Shown here one piece after another: positions 22,259-31,416 of a DNA stretch of 64,000 nt. The stretch is from NCBI RefSeq assembly GCF_000708675.1, contig NZ_JELR01000001.1, positions 1,302,001-1,366,000 of the forward strand, read 5' to 3'. Under the pieces are notes generated by a model. It was given only the letters and a program-made list of their open reading frames with translations, was not told where the DNA came from and ran no database searches. Within the stretch, counting starts at the first letter, position 1. Each line of letters begins with the position of its first letter. The position numbers and the translations under genes are program-made. The stretch comes from Microbulbifer sp. HZ11 (GTDB taxonomy: Bacteria; Pseudomonadota; Gammaproteobacteria; Pseudomonadales; Cellvibrionaceae).

Positions 22259-23491
22259 TCACTGCACGGATGCAGTTTTTTCCGGCAGGCTCTGCCCGCG
22301 GAGCGCGTTCTTGCGGTATTCCGTCGGTGTCATACCCACCAGTTTCTTGAAGAAAGCATTGAATGTGGCCTTAGTGTTGAAGCCACTGTCCAGCAGGATA
22401 TCCATGACCGTGAGATCCGCGCAGTCCGGGTCACCCAGCTTGTTTTTAGCCTCTTCAATCCGATACTGATTAACGAACTCAAAGAAATTCCGCTCAAAAT
22501 GGCGGTTGATGGTGCTGGATACGCTGCGTTTGGGCACGTCCAGCTTGCTGGCCAACTGCTCCAGGGTAAGCGAGGGTTCCAGGTAAGGCTTTTCTGACTC
22601 CATAAATCCGGCGATACGATCCGCCAACGCGGTGTCCACCACCGGCTTGACCTCTTCCGCTATCTCCCCCGCATCGTTGTCTGGAACAAGCGCCTCGCCC
22701 CCGTCCTGCTTGCGATCGATCCCCTCGAACATGGACGCATAGCTGAGGCTGAAGAAGATCATCGCGCTGATCAGGATAAATACCGTGTAATTGCTGGCCA
22801 GCCCCATGATCCGGAAGTCCACCGGCACGTCGGTTTGTGCAGCCAGAGTCAGGGCAACATTGACCAGCACCGCCCAACCACGCAGCAGCACAAAGCCCCA
22901 CACCAGAATCAGCAGCCATTTGAAATCGATGCGCTCCACATTGGAGTAGGTATCGCGCATCTGGCGCCGACAGTTGCGAATTTCGATTAGACAGAAGACC
23001 CCGAACAGCAGGCGCAATGACTCCCGGCCAAAGCCGATAATCAGGTTCACCAGGGTTTCCCCGTAGGGGGTATACCCCTCCAGCATGGCAATTTTGGTGG
23101 CGCTATCGAAGCGGAAATAGGTGAAATACTCGTACAGGGCGTAACCGAGAAATGGCAGCAGATACACCAGATCCGAACGGGCCGGACGGTAGTTCTTATA
23201 GATCAGCGAGCGGGTGTACCACAGCAGTACCGGCCCCTCCAGCCAGTAGGCGAAGCCGAACACATAAAACAGATTCGGCGAGGTATCGATCGCCCATTGG
23301 CGCACACCGGCCCCATAGCTGATCAGCGTATCCATCGGGATCATGGCCTGGGTGACCAGAAATGCGGCCAACAACAGGAAGCTGAATTTTTGCTCACTGC
23401 GTACCGCCGTTAGCAGCAATGCGAATAGCAGGCACTGGTAACTCGTCATCATCAGGACGATGTCGTGGACGTTAAACAGAAGGATATCCAT
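22259..23491 (-). CDS. Membrane-anchored AraC-family regulator (copy 2)
   Basis: A 410-residue paralogue of the regulator at 11383-12558, with the same design: about seven membrane helices in residues 1-260 and a C-terminal AraC-type domain (LEQLASKLDVPKRSVSSTIN; LLDSGFNTKATFNAFFKKLV). Both begin with a very similar LFNxHDxVLxMT motif and both carry YSNVERIDF/HSNVERVDV after the fifth helix, so they derive from one ancestor. It is divergent from receptor 2 with a 307-base gap. It probably controls receptor 2 and the downstream GH3-DUF4380 pair. Confidence 0.85.
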   Translation of the reverse strand: MDILLFNVHDIVLMMTSYQCLLFALLLTAVRSEQKFSFLLLAAFLVTQAMIPMDTLISYGAGVRQWAIDTSPNLFYVFGFAYWLEGPVLLWYTRSLIYKNYRPARSDLVYLLPFLGYALYEYFTYFRFDSATKIAMLEGYTPYGETLVNLIIGFGRESLRLLFGVFCLIEIRNCRRQMRDTYSNVERIDFKWLLILVWGFVLLRGWAVLVNVALTLAAQTDVPVDFRIMGLASNYTVFILISAMIFFSLSYASMFEGIDRKQDGGEALVPDNDAGEIAEEVKPVVDTALADRIAGFMESEKPYLEPSLTLEQLASKLDVPKRSVSSTINRHFERNFFEFVNQYRIEEAKNKLGDPDCADLTVMDILLDSGFNTKATFNAFFKKLVGMTPTEYRKNALRGQSLPEKTASVQ

Positions 23492-23798
23492 CGGAGGGGC
23501 GCTTCTCTCGGTATTGTTATTGTCTGCTTTTTAAGGCAGAGGCGATTGTCCCATAAGCCCAGGAGGCAACCGCAGTATTTTGAGGGGAGACTACCAGAAT
23601 GTTTAAATAACAGCCAGAATGGCGCCATAATCAACGTAAGACTTTATGCATACCCGGTATTTGGACGTTCAATTTTGTGCAAATGTCCTAAGTGAGACGA
23701 CTCGCAGCGCGCTCAGCCGTCAGTATTCTCGGGAGACTGAGAAGTACTCAATCTGACGACCAAGAAATAATCACAAACATAAAAAAGGAGTGCCAGCG
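23492..23798. promoter_or_regulatory. Divergent promoter gap, regulator 2 / receptor 2
   Basis: This 307-base gap holds no plausible gene. It contains GGACGTTCAA at 23663-23672 and an imperfect inverse ATGTCC at 23683-23688, followed by TCCTAAGTGAGACG. GACGTTC is the motif also seen upstream of receptor 1 and of the lipoprotein GH3. A strong ribosome site, AAGGAG, ends 8 bases before the receptor ATG. Confidence 0.5.
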
Positions 23799-26321
23799 AT
23801 GGTGCGATTCAAGCGAGATCAACTGGCTGTGGCTGTGACCGCAGTTCTGGCTGGGTTCATCAGCAACGGGGTTCTAGCCCAATCCGACGAGGAAGCTACA
23901 ACGTCACAAGCCCTGGAGGAAGTGGTAGTCACCGTTGAACGCCGCGAGCAGACCTTGCAAAGCGTCGCCGGTGTCGCCCAGTCCTTCGATCAGGACAGCC
24001 TCGACCGACTCGGTGTAGGTACCAACTTCCAGAACCTGCAAAACGTGGTTCCCGGCCTCAATATTGCCGATCAGGAAGGCAACATGGAAATCTACATCCG
24101 CGGTGTAGGTTCCAGTAACAATACCGAGCTGGGCGATCCGGCCGCCGCCACTCACCTCAACGGCGTGTACATTCCGCGCCCCCGCGGTGTTGGCGCCATG
24201 TTCTACGATATTGCCCGGGTCGAAGTGAAGAAAGGCCCCCAGGGCACCCTGCGCGGACGCAACGCCACCGCCGGTACCCTCAACATTGTGGCCAACCGTC
24301 CGGACCTGGACGACACCAGTGCGGACCTTGAAGTCTCCGCTGGCAACTTCAACAACTTCGGCGCCCGCGGTTCCGTGAATCTGCCGGTCACCGATACCTT
24401 CGCCCTGCGCCTCGCCGGTTACACCGAGCAACACGACCCCTACTTCAGCAACGCCAGCGCCAACAGCGCACTGGATGCCGCCGGCAGTGAAGACGTCCAG
24501 TCCTTCCGTCTCTCGGCTCTGTGGGAAGTGGGCGAGGACACCACCCTGTATGTGGTGGCCGACCAGACCCAGGAAGGCGGCACCGGCTACCCCGGCGCCC
24601 AGATCAAGCAGGCGCTGCAGTCGGGCTACGATTTCGATGACCTGGACGACCCGCGTGCGGTGCTCTATCGCGGCACCGAGGGGGACCTGGATTCCACCCA
24701 CACCGGTATTATGGCCGTGCTGACCCACGCCTTTGACGGCTTCTCTGTCGAGCTGTCCAGCAGCTACCGGGACCTGGATTTCAAGCAGACCAACGCCTCT
24801 AACGACGGCGTTTACTACCCTGGTCACGATGACGTCAACCAGGAGAACTACAGCACCCAGTACTGGGACACCCAGTCCGAGTCTGTGGTCAACGAGCTGC
24901 GCTTCTTCTCCAACGGCGACGGCGCACTGTCCTGGACCGCGGGCATCTTCCAGTTCGACGAAGACCAGCAAGCGGGCCTGATGAGCCTCACCGATGTTGC
25001 CGGAATCGAAAACTGGTACAACGCCACTGAATGGGTCATGCCCGATGTGGATGGTTCCTCCCTCGCGGTGTACGCCGATGTCTCCTATGACTTCACGGAA
25101 CAGCTGACCGGTTTTGCCGGTATTCGCCGCACCGAGGAAGAGAAATACCGCTACGGTACCGGTGGCAACTACGGCTTTGGTTTCTGGGCCGGAGAGAACC
25201 GCCCCGAATCCATCCGCTGGGGCAGCCCCGGTTTCGTCTATGACGGGCTCGCCCGCGACGAGTATGACCTGAGCAAGATCGATGCACTGAGCTATCTGCT
25301 GTCCGGCATCAAAAGCTTCGGCGTCGACGACAACTTCGATGAAATCGCCGTGTGCCTGCAGGACAGCGACAGCTGCGCCTTTGGTTCCGACATGGAAGGT
25401 GGCTACTATGGCCCGCAACAGCAGGAAGGCTCCTACGAGGAAGACTATGTCGACTTCCGAATCGGCGGTACCTACCAGCTGACCGAAGACAATATGCTGT
25501 TTGCCAGTGTTGCCTCCGGTCACAAGTCCGGCGGCTTCAACGACAGCCTGGTGGACCCCAATGGCGACCTGATCGCAGTCCCCTACGCACCGGAAAAACT
25601 GGTGATGTATGAAGTGGGCAGCAAGAACGAACTCACCCTGGGTAATGTGCCCACCCGACTGAATGCTTCCGCGTTCTTCTACGACTACACCGACCAGGTG
25701 TTCCAGATGATTGTGGCCACTGCAGACGATGAGGGCGCGAGCTCCCTGCAAAACCGCAATATCGCGGACTCCGAAATCACCGGTCTGGAACTGGAAAGCA
25801 AATTCCTGCTGCCGGCCGACCTGATGCTGGATATGACCGCCCTGTGGCTCAATGCGGAAATCAAGGAAGGCACCATGGCGGATACCCGCCAGGGCTGGGG
25901 TACCGACCTGCCGATCGTGGATATTTCCGGCAAGCGCTTGCCGCAGGCTTCGGAATTCACCATGACCATGGCTCTGTCTCAACAGCTGGATACCTCCGCC
26001 GGTACCTTCGACTGGTCTGTTTCCGCCATGTACCGCAGTGATTACTACCTGAGCATCTGGAACAACACCGACTACGATCTGGTAGACGGTGAAACCGTGA
26101 TCGGTAGCGATCCAGATTACGCGGACCACGTAGATGGATACGTGAATGTAGATGCCGGTATTGGCTTCACCGATAACTCCGGTAAATACCGCGTTGAACT
26201 TTATGGGGCCAATTTGACCGACATAACCGTCTCTAATAAGGGAATCATTGATCACGGCAACAATATTAGATTCACCAACCTGCCGCGCACCTATGGCGCG
26301 CGCTTCAAGGTGAATTTCTAA
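23799..26321 (+). CDS. TonB-dependent receptor 2 (carbohydrate type)
   Basis: Outer-membrane TonB-dependent receptor of 840 residues. It shows a signal peptide ending at VLAQ, a TonB-box-like ALEEVVVTVERREQTL, a plug domain (IRGVGSSNNTELGDPAAATH, 20 residues; KKGPQGTLRGRNATAG) and a barrel ending RFKVNF with the usual terminal Phe. It is related to receptor 1 in the plug but is clearly distinct. I choose the ATG at 23799 because AAGGAG lies 8 bases upstream; a GTG at 23790 overlaps that site. A long antisense frame covers the whole gene and is judged a shadow. Confidence 0.92.
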   Translation: MVRFKRDQLAVAVTAVLAGFISNGVLAQSDEEATTSQALEEVVVTVERREQTLQSVAGVAQSFDQDSLDRLGVGTNFQNLQNVVPGLNIADQEGNMEIYIRGVGSSNNTELGDPAAATHLNGVYIPRPRGVGAMFYDIARVEVKKGPQGTLRGRNATAGTLNIVANRPDLDDTSADLEVSAGNFNNFGARGSVNLPVTDTFALRLAGYTEQHDPYFSNASANSALDAAGSEDVQSFRLSALWEVGEDTTLYVVADQTQEGGTGYPGAQIKQALQSGYDFDDLDDPRAVLYRGTEGDLDSTHTGIMAVLTHAFDGFSVELSSSYRDLDFKQTNASNDGVYYPGHDDVNQENYSTQYWDTQSESVVNELRFFSNGDGALSWTAGIFQFDEDQQAGLMSLTDVAGIENWYNATEWVMPDVDGSSLAVYADVSYDFTEQLTGFAGIRRTEEEKYRYGTGGNYGFGFWAGENRPESIRWGSPGFVYDGLARDEYDLSKIDALSYLLSGIKSFGVDDNFDEIAVCLQDSDSCAFGSDMEGGYYGPQQQEGSYEEDYVDFRIGGTYQLTEDNMLFASVASGHKSGGFNDSLVDPNGDLIAVPYAPEKLVMYEVGSKNELTLGNVPTRLNASAFFYDYTDQVFQMIVATADDEGASSLQNRNIADSEITGLELESKFLLPADLMLDMTALWLNAEIKEGTMADTRQGWGTDLPIVDISGKRLPQASEFTMTMALSQQLDTSAGTFDWSVSAMYRSDYYLSIWNNTDYDLVDGETVIGSDPDYADHVDGYVNVDAGIGFTDNSGKYRVELYGANLTDITVSNKGIIDHGNNIRFTNLPRTYGARFKVNF

Positions 26322-26335
26322 GCGGTTGCTGTACT

Positions 26336-26467
26336 CCGGGCTCGCTTTTATTGCGCGGCGAGCCCGGTTCATGACTCCCTGCTCTCTCGACGTGTAAGAA
26401 ACACACGTTTCACATGTAGTGATTGCGGGGGCCTTGATCACCCTTTCTCAAGGCCCCCGCCTTTTTT
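26336..26467 (+). terminator. Two hairpins after receptor 2, second is a strong terminator
   Basis: A first stem, CCGGGCTCGC/GCGAGCCCGG-like, lies at 26336-26368. A second, perfect stem of GCGGGGGCCTTGA and TCAAGGCCCCCGC is followed by CTTTTTT at about 26460-26467. The second is a classical intrinsic terminator. Confidence 0.85.
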
Positions 26468-26475
26468 GAATTAGC

Positions 26476-26482
26476 GACGTTC
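26476..26482 (+). promoter_or_regulatory. GACGTTC motif before the lipoprotein GH3
   Basis: The same heptamer found in the other operator candidates lies 27 bases before the GH3 ATG. So close to the start it could be a repressor site or chance; it is listed because of the recurrence. Confidence 0.25.
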
Positions 26483-26508
26483 CGCACCGGATCCGTTACG
26501 GAGTGCCC

Positions 26509-29103
26509 ATGTCTTACCTGAAATCCCTGTCAGCAAGCATCATGCTGGCAACGGTCCTTACTGCCTGCAGCGAGCCTGAAAACAGCTCCGATAACGCCAC
26601 CCATACACCGCAGGCGACGGACAGTCATCCGACACAAAGCGAAAATTATTCCCTGGAAAACTGGCCAAAACTGACCCCGGCTTTCCCCAAAGATGAAAAA
26701 CTCGAAGCCCGTATTGCTGACCTCCTGTCGCAAATGACGCTGGAAGAAAAAGTCGGCCAGATGATGCAGGCAGAAATCAAATCCATCACGCCGGAAGAAG
26801 TCAAAAAATACCATATCGGCTCCATTCTTAACGGCGGCGGCACCTTCCCCAATAACGACAAGTTCGCCACCCCCGACGACTGGCGCCAACTGGCCGACGC
26901 CTACTATGCAGCCTCCATGGATACCTCGGACGGCGGCGTTGCCATCCCGATCATCTGGGGCAGTGATGCTGTGCACGGCCATAACAATGTCATTGGCGCA
27001 ACCCTGTTTCCGCACAATATCGGCCTCGGCGCCGCGCGCGATCCGGAACTGATCCGCCGCATAGGTGAAGCCACCGCCCGCGAAGTGGCGGTCACCGGTG
27101 TGGACTGGACCTTTGCCCCCACCATCGCCGTGGTGCGCGACGACCGCTGGGGCCGCACTTTTGAAAGCTACTCCGAAGACCCGGAAATCGTCGCCGCTTA
27201 CGCGCGGGAAATGATCAAGGGTATTCAGGGTGATAAAAACAGCGAGGAATTTCTCGACGGACGCCATCTGGTTTCCGCCGCTAAACATTTTGTCGGCGAC
27301 GGTGGCACCACCCGTGGAATTGACCGCGGCGATACCCAGGTGAGCGAAAAAGAATTGGCAGAGATTCACGCTGCCGGCTACTTCACCGCACTGGAATCCG
27401 GTGTGCAATCGGTGATGGCCTCTTTCAACAGCTGGAACGGCAAGCGCCTGCACGGACATAAATACCTGCTGACCGACGTTCTCAAAGAACGCCTCGGTTT
27501 TGACGGCTTTGTGGTAGGTGACTGGAATGGCCACCGCTTTGTGGATGGCTGCACCATCGACAGCTGCGCTGCCGCCGTCAACGCCGGCCTGGATATGTTC
27601 ATGATCACATCCGAGTGGAAAGCGCTACTGGAAAACACCCTTGCCCAGGTCAAGAGTGGGGAGATTCCCATGAGCCGCATCGACGATGCGGTCAGCCGTA
27701 TCCTGCGGGTGAAAATCCGTGCGGGGCTGTTTGAACGGGATCGCCCACTGGCGGGTAAAAACGGTATTCTCGGCAGTGCGGAGCACCGCGCCATCGCCCG
27801 CGAAGCGGTGCGAAAATCCCTGGTACTGCTGAAGAATAATGATCAGTTACTACCTGTTGATGCACGCAAGAAAATTCTGGTGGCCGGTGACGGTGCCGAC
27901 AACATCTCCAAACAGAGCGGCGGCTGGACCATCTCCTGGCAGGGTACCGGAAATACCGATGAAGACTTCCCGGGAGCCACGTCTATCTATACCGGAATCG
28001 AACAGGCCGTAGAGGCTGCCGGCGGTCAAGTAGTATTGCGCGAAGACGGCACGCTCCTACCCGCCGACTTCGGTGGTGAAAAGCCCGATGTGGCCATCGT
28101 CGTTTTCGGTGAAGATCCCTATGCGGAATGGCACGGAGACCTGGCCAGTATCGAATTCCAGCTGGGCAGCAAACAGGATCAGGAACTGTTACAGAAGATC
28201 AAAACCCAGGGTATTCCGGTTGTCAGTGTATTTCTTTCCGGTCGCCCCCTGTGGGTGAACAAGGAGTTGAACCTTTCTGACGCATTTGTCGCTGCCTGGT
28301 TGCCAGGCTCGGAAGGTGCCGGAGTCGCAGATGTTCTTCTCACTGACGGCAACGGCAAAAAGCGCCATGACTTTACCGGCCGCCTCTCCTTCAGCTGGCC
28401 GGAGCTGGTACACCAGACCGTCATCAACCGTGACGACGAAGACTATGCACCGCTCTTCAGCTATGGCTACGGTCTCGATTACGCCAGCGATGTACAACTG
28501 GCCAACAATCTCAACGAAGACGGTGAATCCTACGTGGATGGCGCACTGGAAGACGCCTGGTTAATGGTGTCCCGTCCCCAGGCGCCCTGGAAACTGTTTA
28601 TTGCCGATGGCAAACAGGAACCGGTATGGGTCAGCGGCAACCTCGCCAGCAGTGCAGATGACAATATCACCGTCGCCTCTATTGACATGCTGTCTCAGGA
28701 AGATGCGCGCGCATTGACCTGGAAAGGCCTGCGCGCCGGCAGCGTGGTACTGGAAACCCAGAAGCCCCAGGACCTCAGCCGTTACCTCGATGAAGGCGCC
28801 GCACTGACCATGGATATCCGTATGGACCAGGCACCGGATGCCCCGGTCTTCGCAAAGATTTCCTGCGCCGGCGAGGAATGCAATGGTGCCTTGCCTCTGC
28901 AAAGTACGCTTCAGGCCCTGCCACAGGGAGACTGGTCCCAGGTCACCATCGACCTGCAGTGCTTTGCCAAGGCCGGGGCGGATTTCTCGAAAGTCTCCCA
29001 GGGTCTGTCCCTGCACAGTGAGGGCAAACTGGCCATGGCTGTGGCCAACATCAAGTTTGTGCCCGGCGCGGCAGAACAGGCACAGATTCGCTGCGGGAGC
29101 TGA
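26509..29103 (+). CDS. GH3 exo-beta-glucanase lipoprotein (ExoP-like)
   Basis: Glycoside hydrolase family 3 lipoprotein of 864 residues. The lipobox LTAC places the acylated Cys at residue 20. The catalytic barrel has GSDAVHGHNNVIGATLFPHN (20 residues), AAKHFVGDGGTTRGIDRGDT (20 residues) and the nucleophile Asp338 (GFVVGDWNGH). The alpha/beta domain and a C-terminal beta-sandwich domain (about 690-864) follow. The layout and length resemble the exo-1,3/1,4-beta-glucanase ExoP of Pseudoalteromonas. It differs from the BglX-like enzyme at 18064 in lacking the fibronectin-type end. ATG at 26509 has ACGGAG upstream. DUF4380 follows after 5 bases. Confidence 0.92.
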   Translation: MSYLKSLSASIMLATVLTACSEPENSSDNATHTPQATDSHPTQSENYSLENWPKLTPAFPKDEKLEARIADLLSQMTLEEKVGQMMQAEIKSITPEEVKKYHIGSILNGGGTFPNNDKFATPDDWRQLADAYYAASMDTSDGGVAIPIIWGSDAVHGHNNVIGATLFPHNIGLGAARDPELIRRIGEATAREVAVTGVDWTFAPTIAVVRDDRWGRTFESYSEDPEIVAAYAREMIKGIQGDKNSEEFLDGRHLVSAAKHFVGDGGTTRGIDRGDTQVSEKELAEIHAAGYFTALESGVQSVMASFNSWNGKRLHGHKYLLTDVLKERLGFDGFVVGDWNGHRFVDGCTIDSCAAAVNAGLDMFMITSEWKALLENTLAQVKSGEIPMSRIDDAVSRILRVKIRAGLFERDRPLAGKNGILGSAEHRAIAREAVRKSLVLLKNNDQLLPVDARKKILVAGDGADNISKQSGGWTISWQGTGNTDEDFPGATSIYTGIEQAVEAAGGQVVLREDGTLLPADFGGEKPDVAIVVFGEDPYAEWHGDLASIEFQLGSKQDQELLQKIKTQGIPVVSVFLSGRPLWVNKELNLSDAFVAAWLPGSEGAGVADVLLTDGNGKKRHDFTGRLSFSWPELVHQTVINRDDEDYAPLFSYGYGLDYASDVQLANNLNEDGESYVDGALEDAWLMVSRPQAPWKLFIADGKQEPVWVSGNLASSADDNITVASIDMLSQEDARALTWKGLRAGSVVLETQKPQDLSRYLDEGAALTMDIRMDQAPDAPVFAKISCAGEECNGALPLQSTLQALPQGDWSQVTIDLQCFAKAGADFSKVSQGLSLHSEGKLAMAVANIKFVPGAAEQAQIRCGS

Positions 29104-29108
29104 GCGCC

Positions 29109-30017
29109 ATGCTGCAAGAACGCATCGGAAATCTGCCGTTCATCGTGGGACTCGCTGCCGCGCTGACAGCCGCAAGCGCCAGCGCGGAGCCCTCCAGTAT
29201 CCAGCTGAGCAGGGACAAGCTCTCACTGGTACTGGATCCCGCCTACGGCGGGAGAATCACGGAGCTCCGTTACGGGGACAAAGATCTGTTGTCGCTGGCC
29301 GAGCCCAGCGGCAACAACTTCGGCTCCACCTTCTGGCTCAGTCCGCAATCCCTGTGGCAGTGGCCACCGGTGCCCGAGCACGATCACCAGCCCTACTCGG
29401 TCATTACGCAGGAGGATGATTCCGCAAGCCTCGCCAGTGCTGCCGGTGCGGGGGCCAAGGTGCACAAAACCGTATCAGTCGAAAGTGACCAGCATATCGC
29501 TGTGCACTACCGCATAGATGCCGAACAGGATTTTCCGGAGGTCGCAGCCTGGGAGATTACCCGCGTCCCCAACCGCGGGCTGGCATTTGCCCCGGTCAAT
29601 GCCGACACGGTCAAAACCGTGCGTGGAGAAGTGGCCTACACCCTGGACAAGGACACACTCTGGCTTCCTCTCAACGAAGGTGCGCCATTGGTCGAAGGTA
29701 AGGTCATCGCCAATGGCAGTGAGGGCTGGCTGGCCTACGTGGTAGATCAACTGCTCTACCTCAAAATCTACTCTCCTGTGGCTGCCGCAGAGATGGCCAC
29801 GGGAGAAGGAGATATAGAACTTTATCTGAGCGGTGAATCTCCCTATCTGGAACTGGAGGTGCAGAGTGCAGCACACCAGCTCCGACAGGAAGAAGTCTTG
29901 TCCTGGACAGTGAACTGGCTGGTAGTGCCGCTTCCGGAAGCGCTCGCGGTACACACTGGTTCACCCGCACTGCTGGAATTTGTTCGCAACCAGATCAGGG
30001 AATTCTCCCGCCACTGA
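29109..30017 (+). CDS. DUF4380 family protein, exported
   Basis: A 302-residue protein with an N-terminal signal peptide (core FIVGLAAALTAASASA) and a beta-rich body of the DUF4380 type, a group thought to share the galactose-mutarotase-like fold. Conserved-looking blocks are LDPAYGGRITELRYG, GSTFWLSPQSLWQWPP and AAWEITRVPNRG. It starts 5 bases after the GH3 stop and so is almost certainly cotranscribed, which suggests a role on sugars released by that enzyme, perhaps as an epimerase-like or binding protein. No activity is established for the family. Confidence 0.7.
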   Translation: MLQERIGNLPFIVGLAAALTAASASAEPSSIQLSRDKLSLVLDPAYGGRITELRYGDKDLLSLAEPSGNNFGSTFWLSPQSLWQWPPVPEHDHQPYSVITQEDDSASLASAAGAGAKVHKTVSVESDQHIAVHYRIDAEQDFPEVAAWEITRVPNRGLAFAPVNADTVKTVRGEVAYTLDKDTLWLPLNEGAPLVEGKVIANGSEGWLAYVVDQLLYLKIYSPVAAAEMATGEGDIELYLSGESPYLELEVQSAAHQLRQEEVLSWTVNWLVVPLPEALAVHTGSPALLEFVRNQIREFSRH

Positions 30018-30331
30018 CCCCATTTCAGACGGCCCCAGAAGGGCCGTATCGATTTACTCTCCTCGTCATCTCGACATCCTGAGTAGCTTCTGCCGCGGAC
30101 ATCCGCGGCTTTTTTGCGCGTGAAGCTCTTTCCCCCAGGACCCGATCCCACCACCGGCTTGAGTGAATGTCATCGGGTACAGTCATGCCGGCAGGCAACG
30201 CTTCGAACTAACCAGTCACAAATAGTCAAGTACTTTGTACTCCGCAAACTGTGCGAAATTGTGACGAAGTGCTAAATTTGGCGACCAATTGCCTTCGGTA
30301 ACGGACCAAACAATATAAGAGGTATCCCGCA
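30018..30331. promoter_or_regulatory. Gap with terminators and the degV leader
   Basis: No gene is seen in these 314 bases. An ACGGCCC/GGGCCGT hairpin lies at 30029-30047, and a perfect CCGCGG/CCGCGG stem followed by CTTTTTT at 30093-30115 is a strong terminator for the upstream operon. AGTACTTTGTACT near 30228-30240 is a small palindrome in the AT-richer part where the promoter for the next gene is expected. GAGG lies upstream of the next ATG. Confidence 0.6.
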
Positions 30332-31222
30332 ATGGTTCAGTTAGTCGTCGATTCCGGCTGTGATTTACCGGACGAATTCCTGCGCAAATACGGTGTTCCC
30401 GTATTGCCGCACCGCGTCAGCGTGGGGAAAGACACCTTTGGCGATCAGCGCAACCCTGCGCAAATGAGCCATTTCTATTCCCGCTCCCTGGTCGATCGCT
30501 CCCGGGTGGTGAATTCCGGGCCCGCCGGCGAACCGGAAATCGAAGAGGTGATCAGTAAACTGATCCGCCAGGGCCACAAGGACATCGTCATTCAGACCAT
30601 CAACGCCGCCAACAGCCCCACATACGCCAACGCGGTCGCAGTCGCGAAAAGACTGAGCGGAGATACCGTTGAGATTCATACCGTCGATTCACACACCCTA
30701 TTTTCCGGGCAGGGTTTGCTGGCCCTCTACACCCTATCGCTTATCCAGAAAGGTCTCACTGGTGCCCAGGTAAAATCCCGCACCGAGGAATTCGGCCGCA
30801 AGATTGCCGGCTACGCCGCAATCCAGGATGTGTACTACCTCCGTGAACGCGGCCGGCAGAAAAACGAAAAAAGCGTAAGCTGGTTGAAGGCCTTTATGGC
30901 GCGCTCACTGGATCTGCACCCGATCATTTCCATGACCTACCAGGGCTCCGCCGTAGCCGATACGGTGAAAACTTTCGATGGTAGTACCCACCGGCTGTTT
31001 CAGATCGCCGAAGAAAAGATGGCCGCCAACGCACTGTTGATGCCCGCCGTGGTGGTCAGTATCGCTGGGCCACTGGAACAGTTGGAGAATATACCGGGTT
31101 TCAAGTCCTTCCTCGAAACCGCGGCAAAACACAAAGTAAAGGTTTATCGTTCGGTGATGAGCCTGTCCGGGGGAATCAACCTGGGGCCTGGCACCGTAGC
31201 ATTGGCCATTGCCGCCAAGTAA
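30332..31222 (+). CDS. DegV family fatty-acid-binding protein
   Basis: A 296-residue cytoplasmic protein of the DegV/FakB family, whose members bind a fatty acid and, in Gram-positive bacteria, present it to the kinase FakA. The N-terminal VVDSGCDLPDEF, the RVVNSGPAGEPEI lid region with its Ser, and the C-terminal GPGTVALAI are the usual lipid-binding signatures. It has its own leader and no FakA-like partner in the window. The family is mainly Firmicutes, so a lone gammaproteobacterial copy is notable, but such copies exist. Confidence 0.88.
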   Translation: MVQLVVDSGCDLPDEFLRKYGVPVLPHRVSVGKDTFGDQRNPAQMSHFYSRSLVDRSRVVNSGPAGEPEIEEVISKLIRQGHKDIVIQTINAANSPTYANAVAVAKRLSGDTVEIHTVDSHTLFSGQGLLALYTLSLIQKGLTGAQVKSRTEEFGRKIAGYAAIQDVYYLRERGRQKNEKSVSWLKAFMARSLDLHPIISMTYQGSAVADTVKTFDGSTHRLFQIAEEKMAANALLMPAVVVSIAGPLEQLENIPGFKSFLETAAKHKVKVYRSVMSLSGGINLGPGTVALAIAAK

Positions 31223-31416
31223 ACCGCCGCCCAACGCCTTCTACTGATTTCCTGCCGCTGCGTGGCGTCTATTGCACGGTAAACGCTGTCGATAGCGCCA
31301 CTCAGTCATCAATTTCCATTTCGTGGTGGTCCACCGCGACACACGAAAACAATTATTGCCCGCTACATCTAGACTGAGGAAAGCTGTTTTACAACTGACC
31401 GAAATTGGTGAATAAG

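Noticed and set aside
23904-26441. An 845-codon open frame antisense to TonB receptor 2
   Set aside because: It spans nearly the whole receptor gene in the opposite strand and has a His/Gly/Val-rich composition typical of GC-rich shadow frames, with no domain or ribosome site. The receptor has clear family motifs, so the antisense frame is a by-product.
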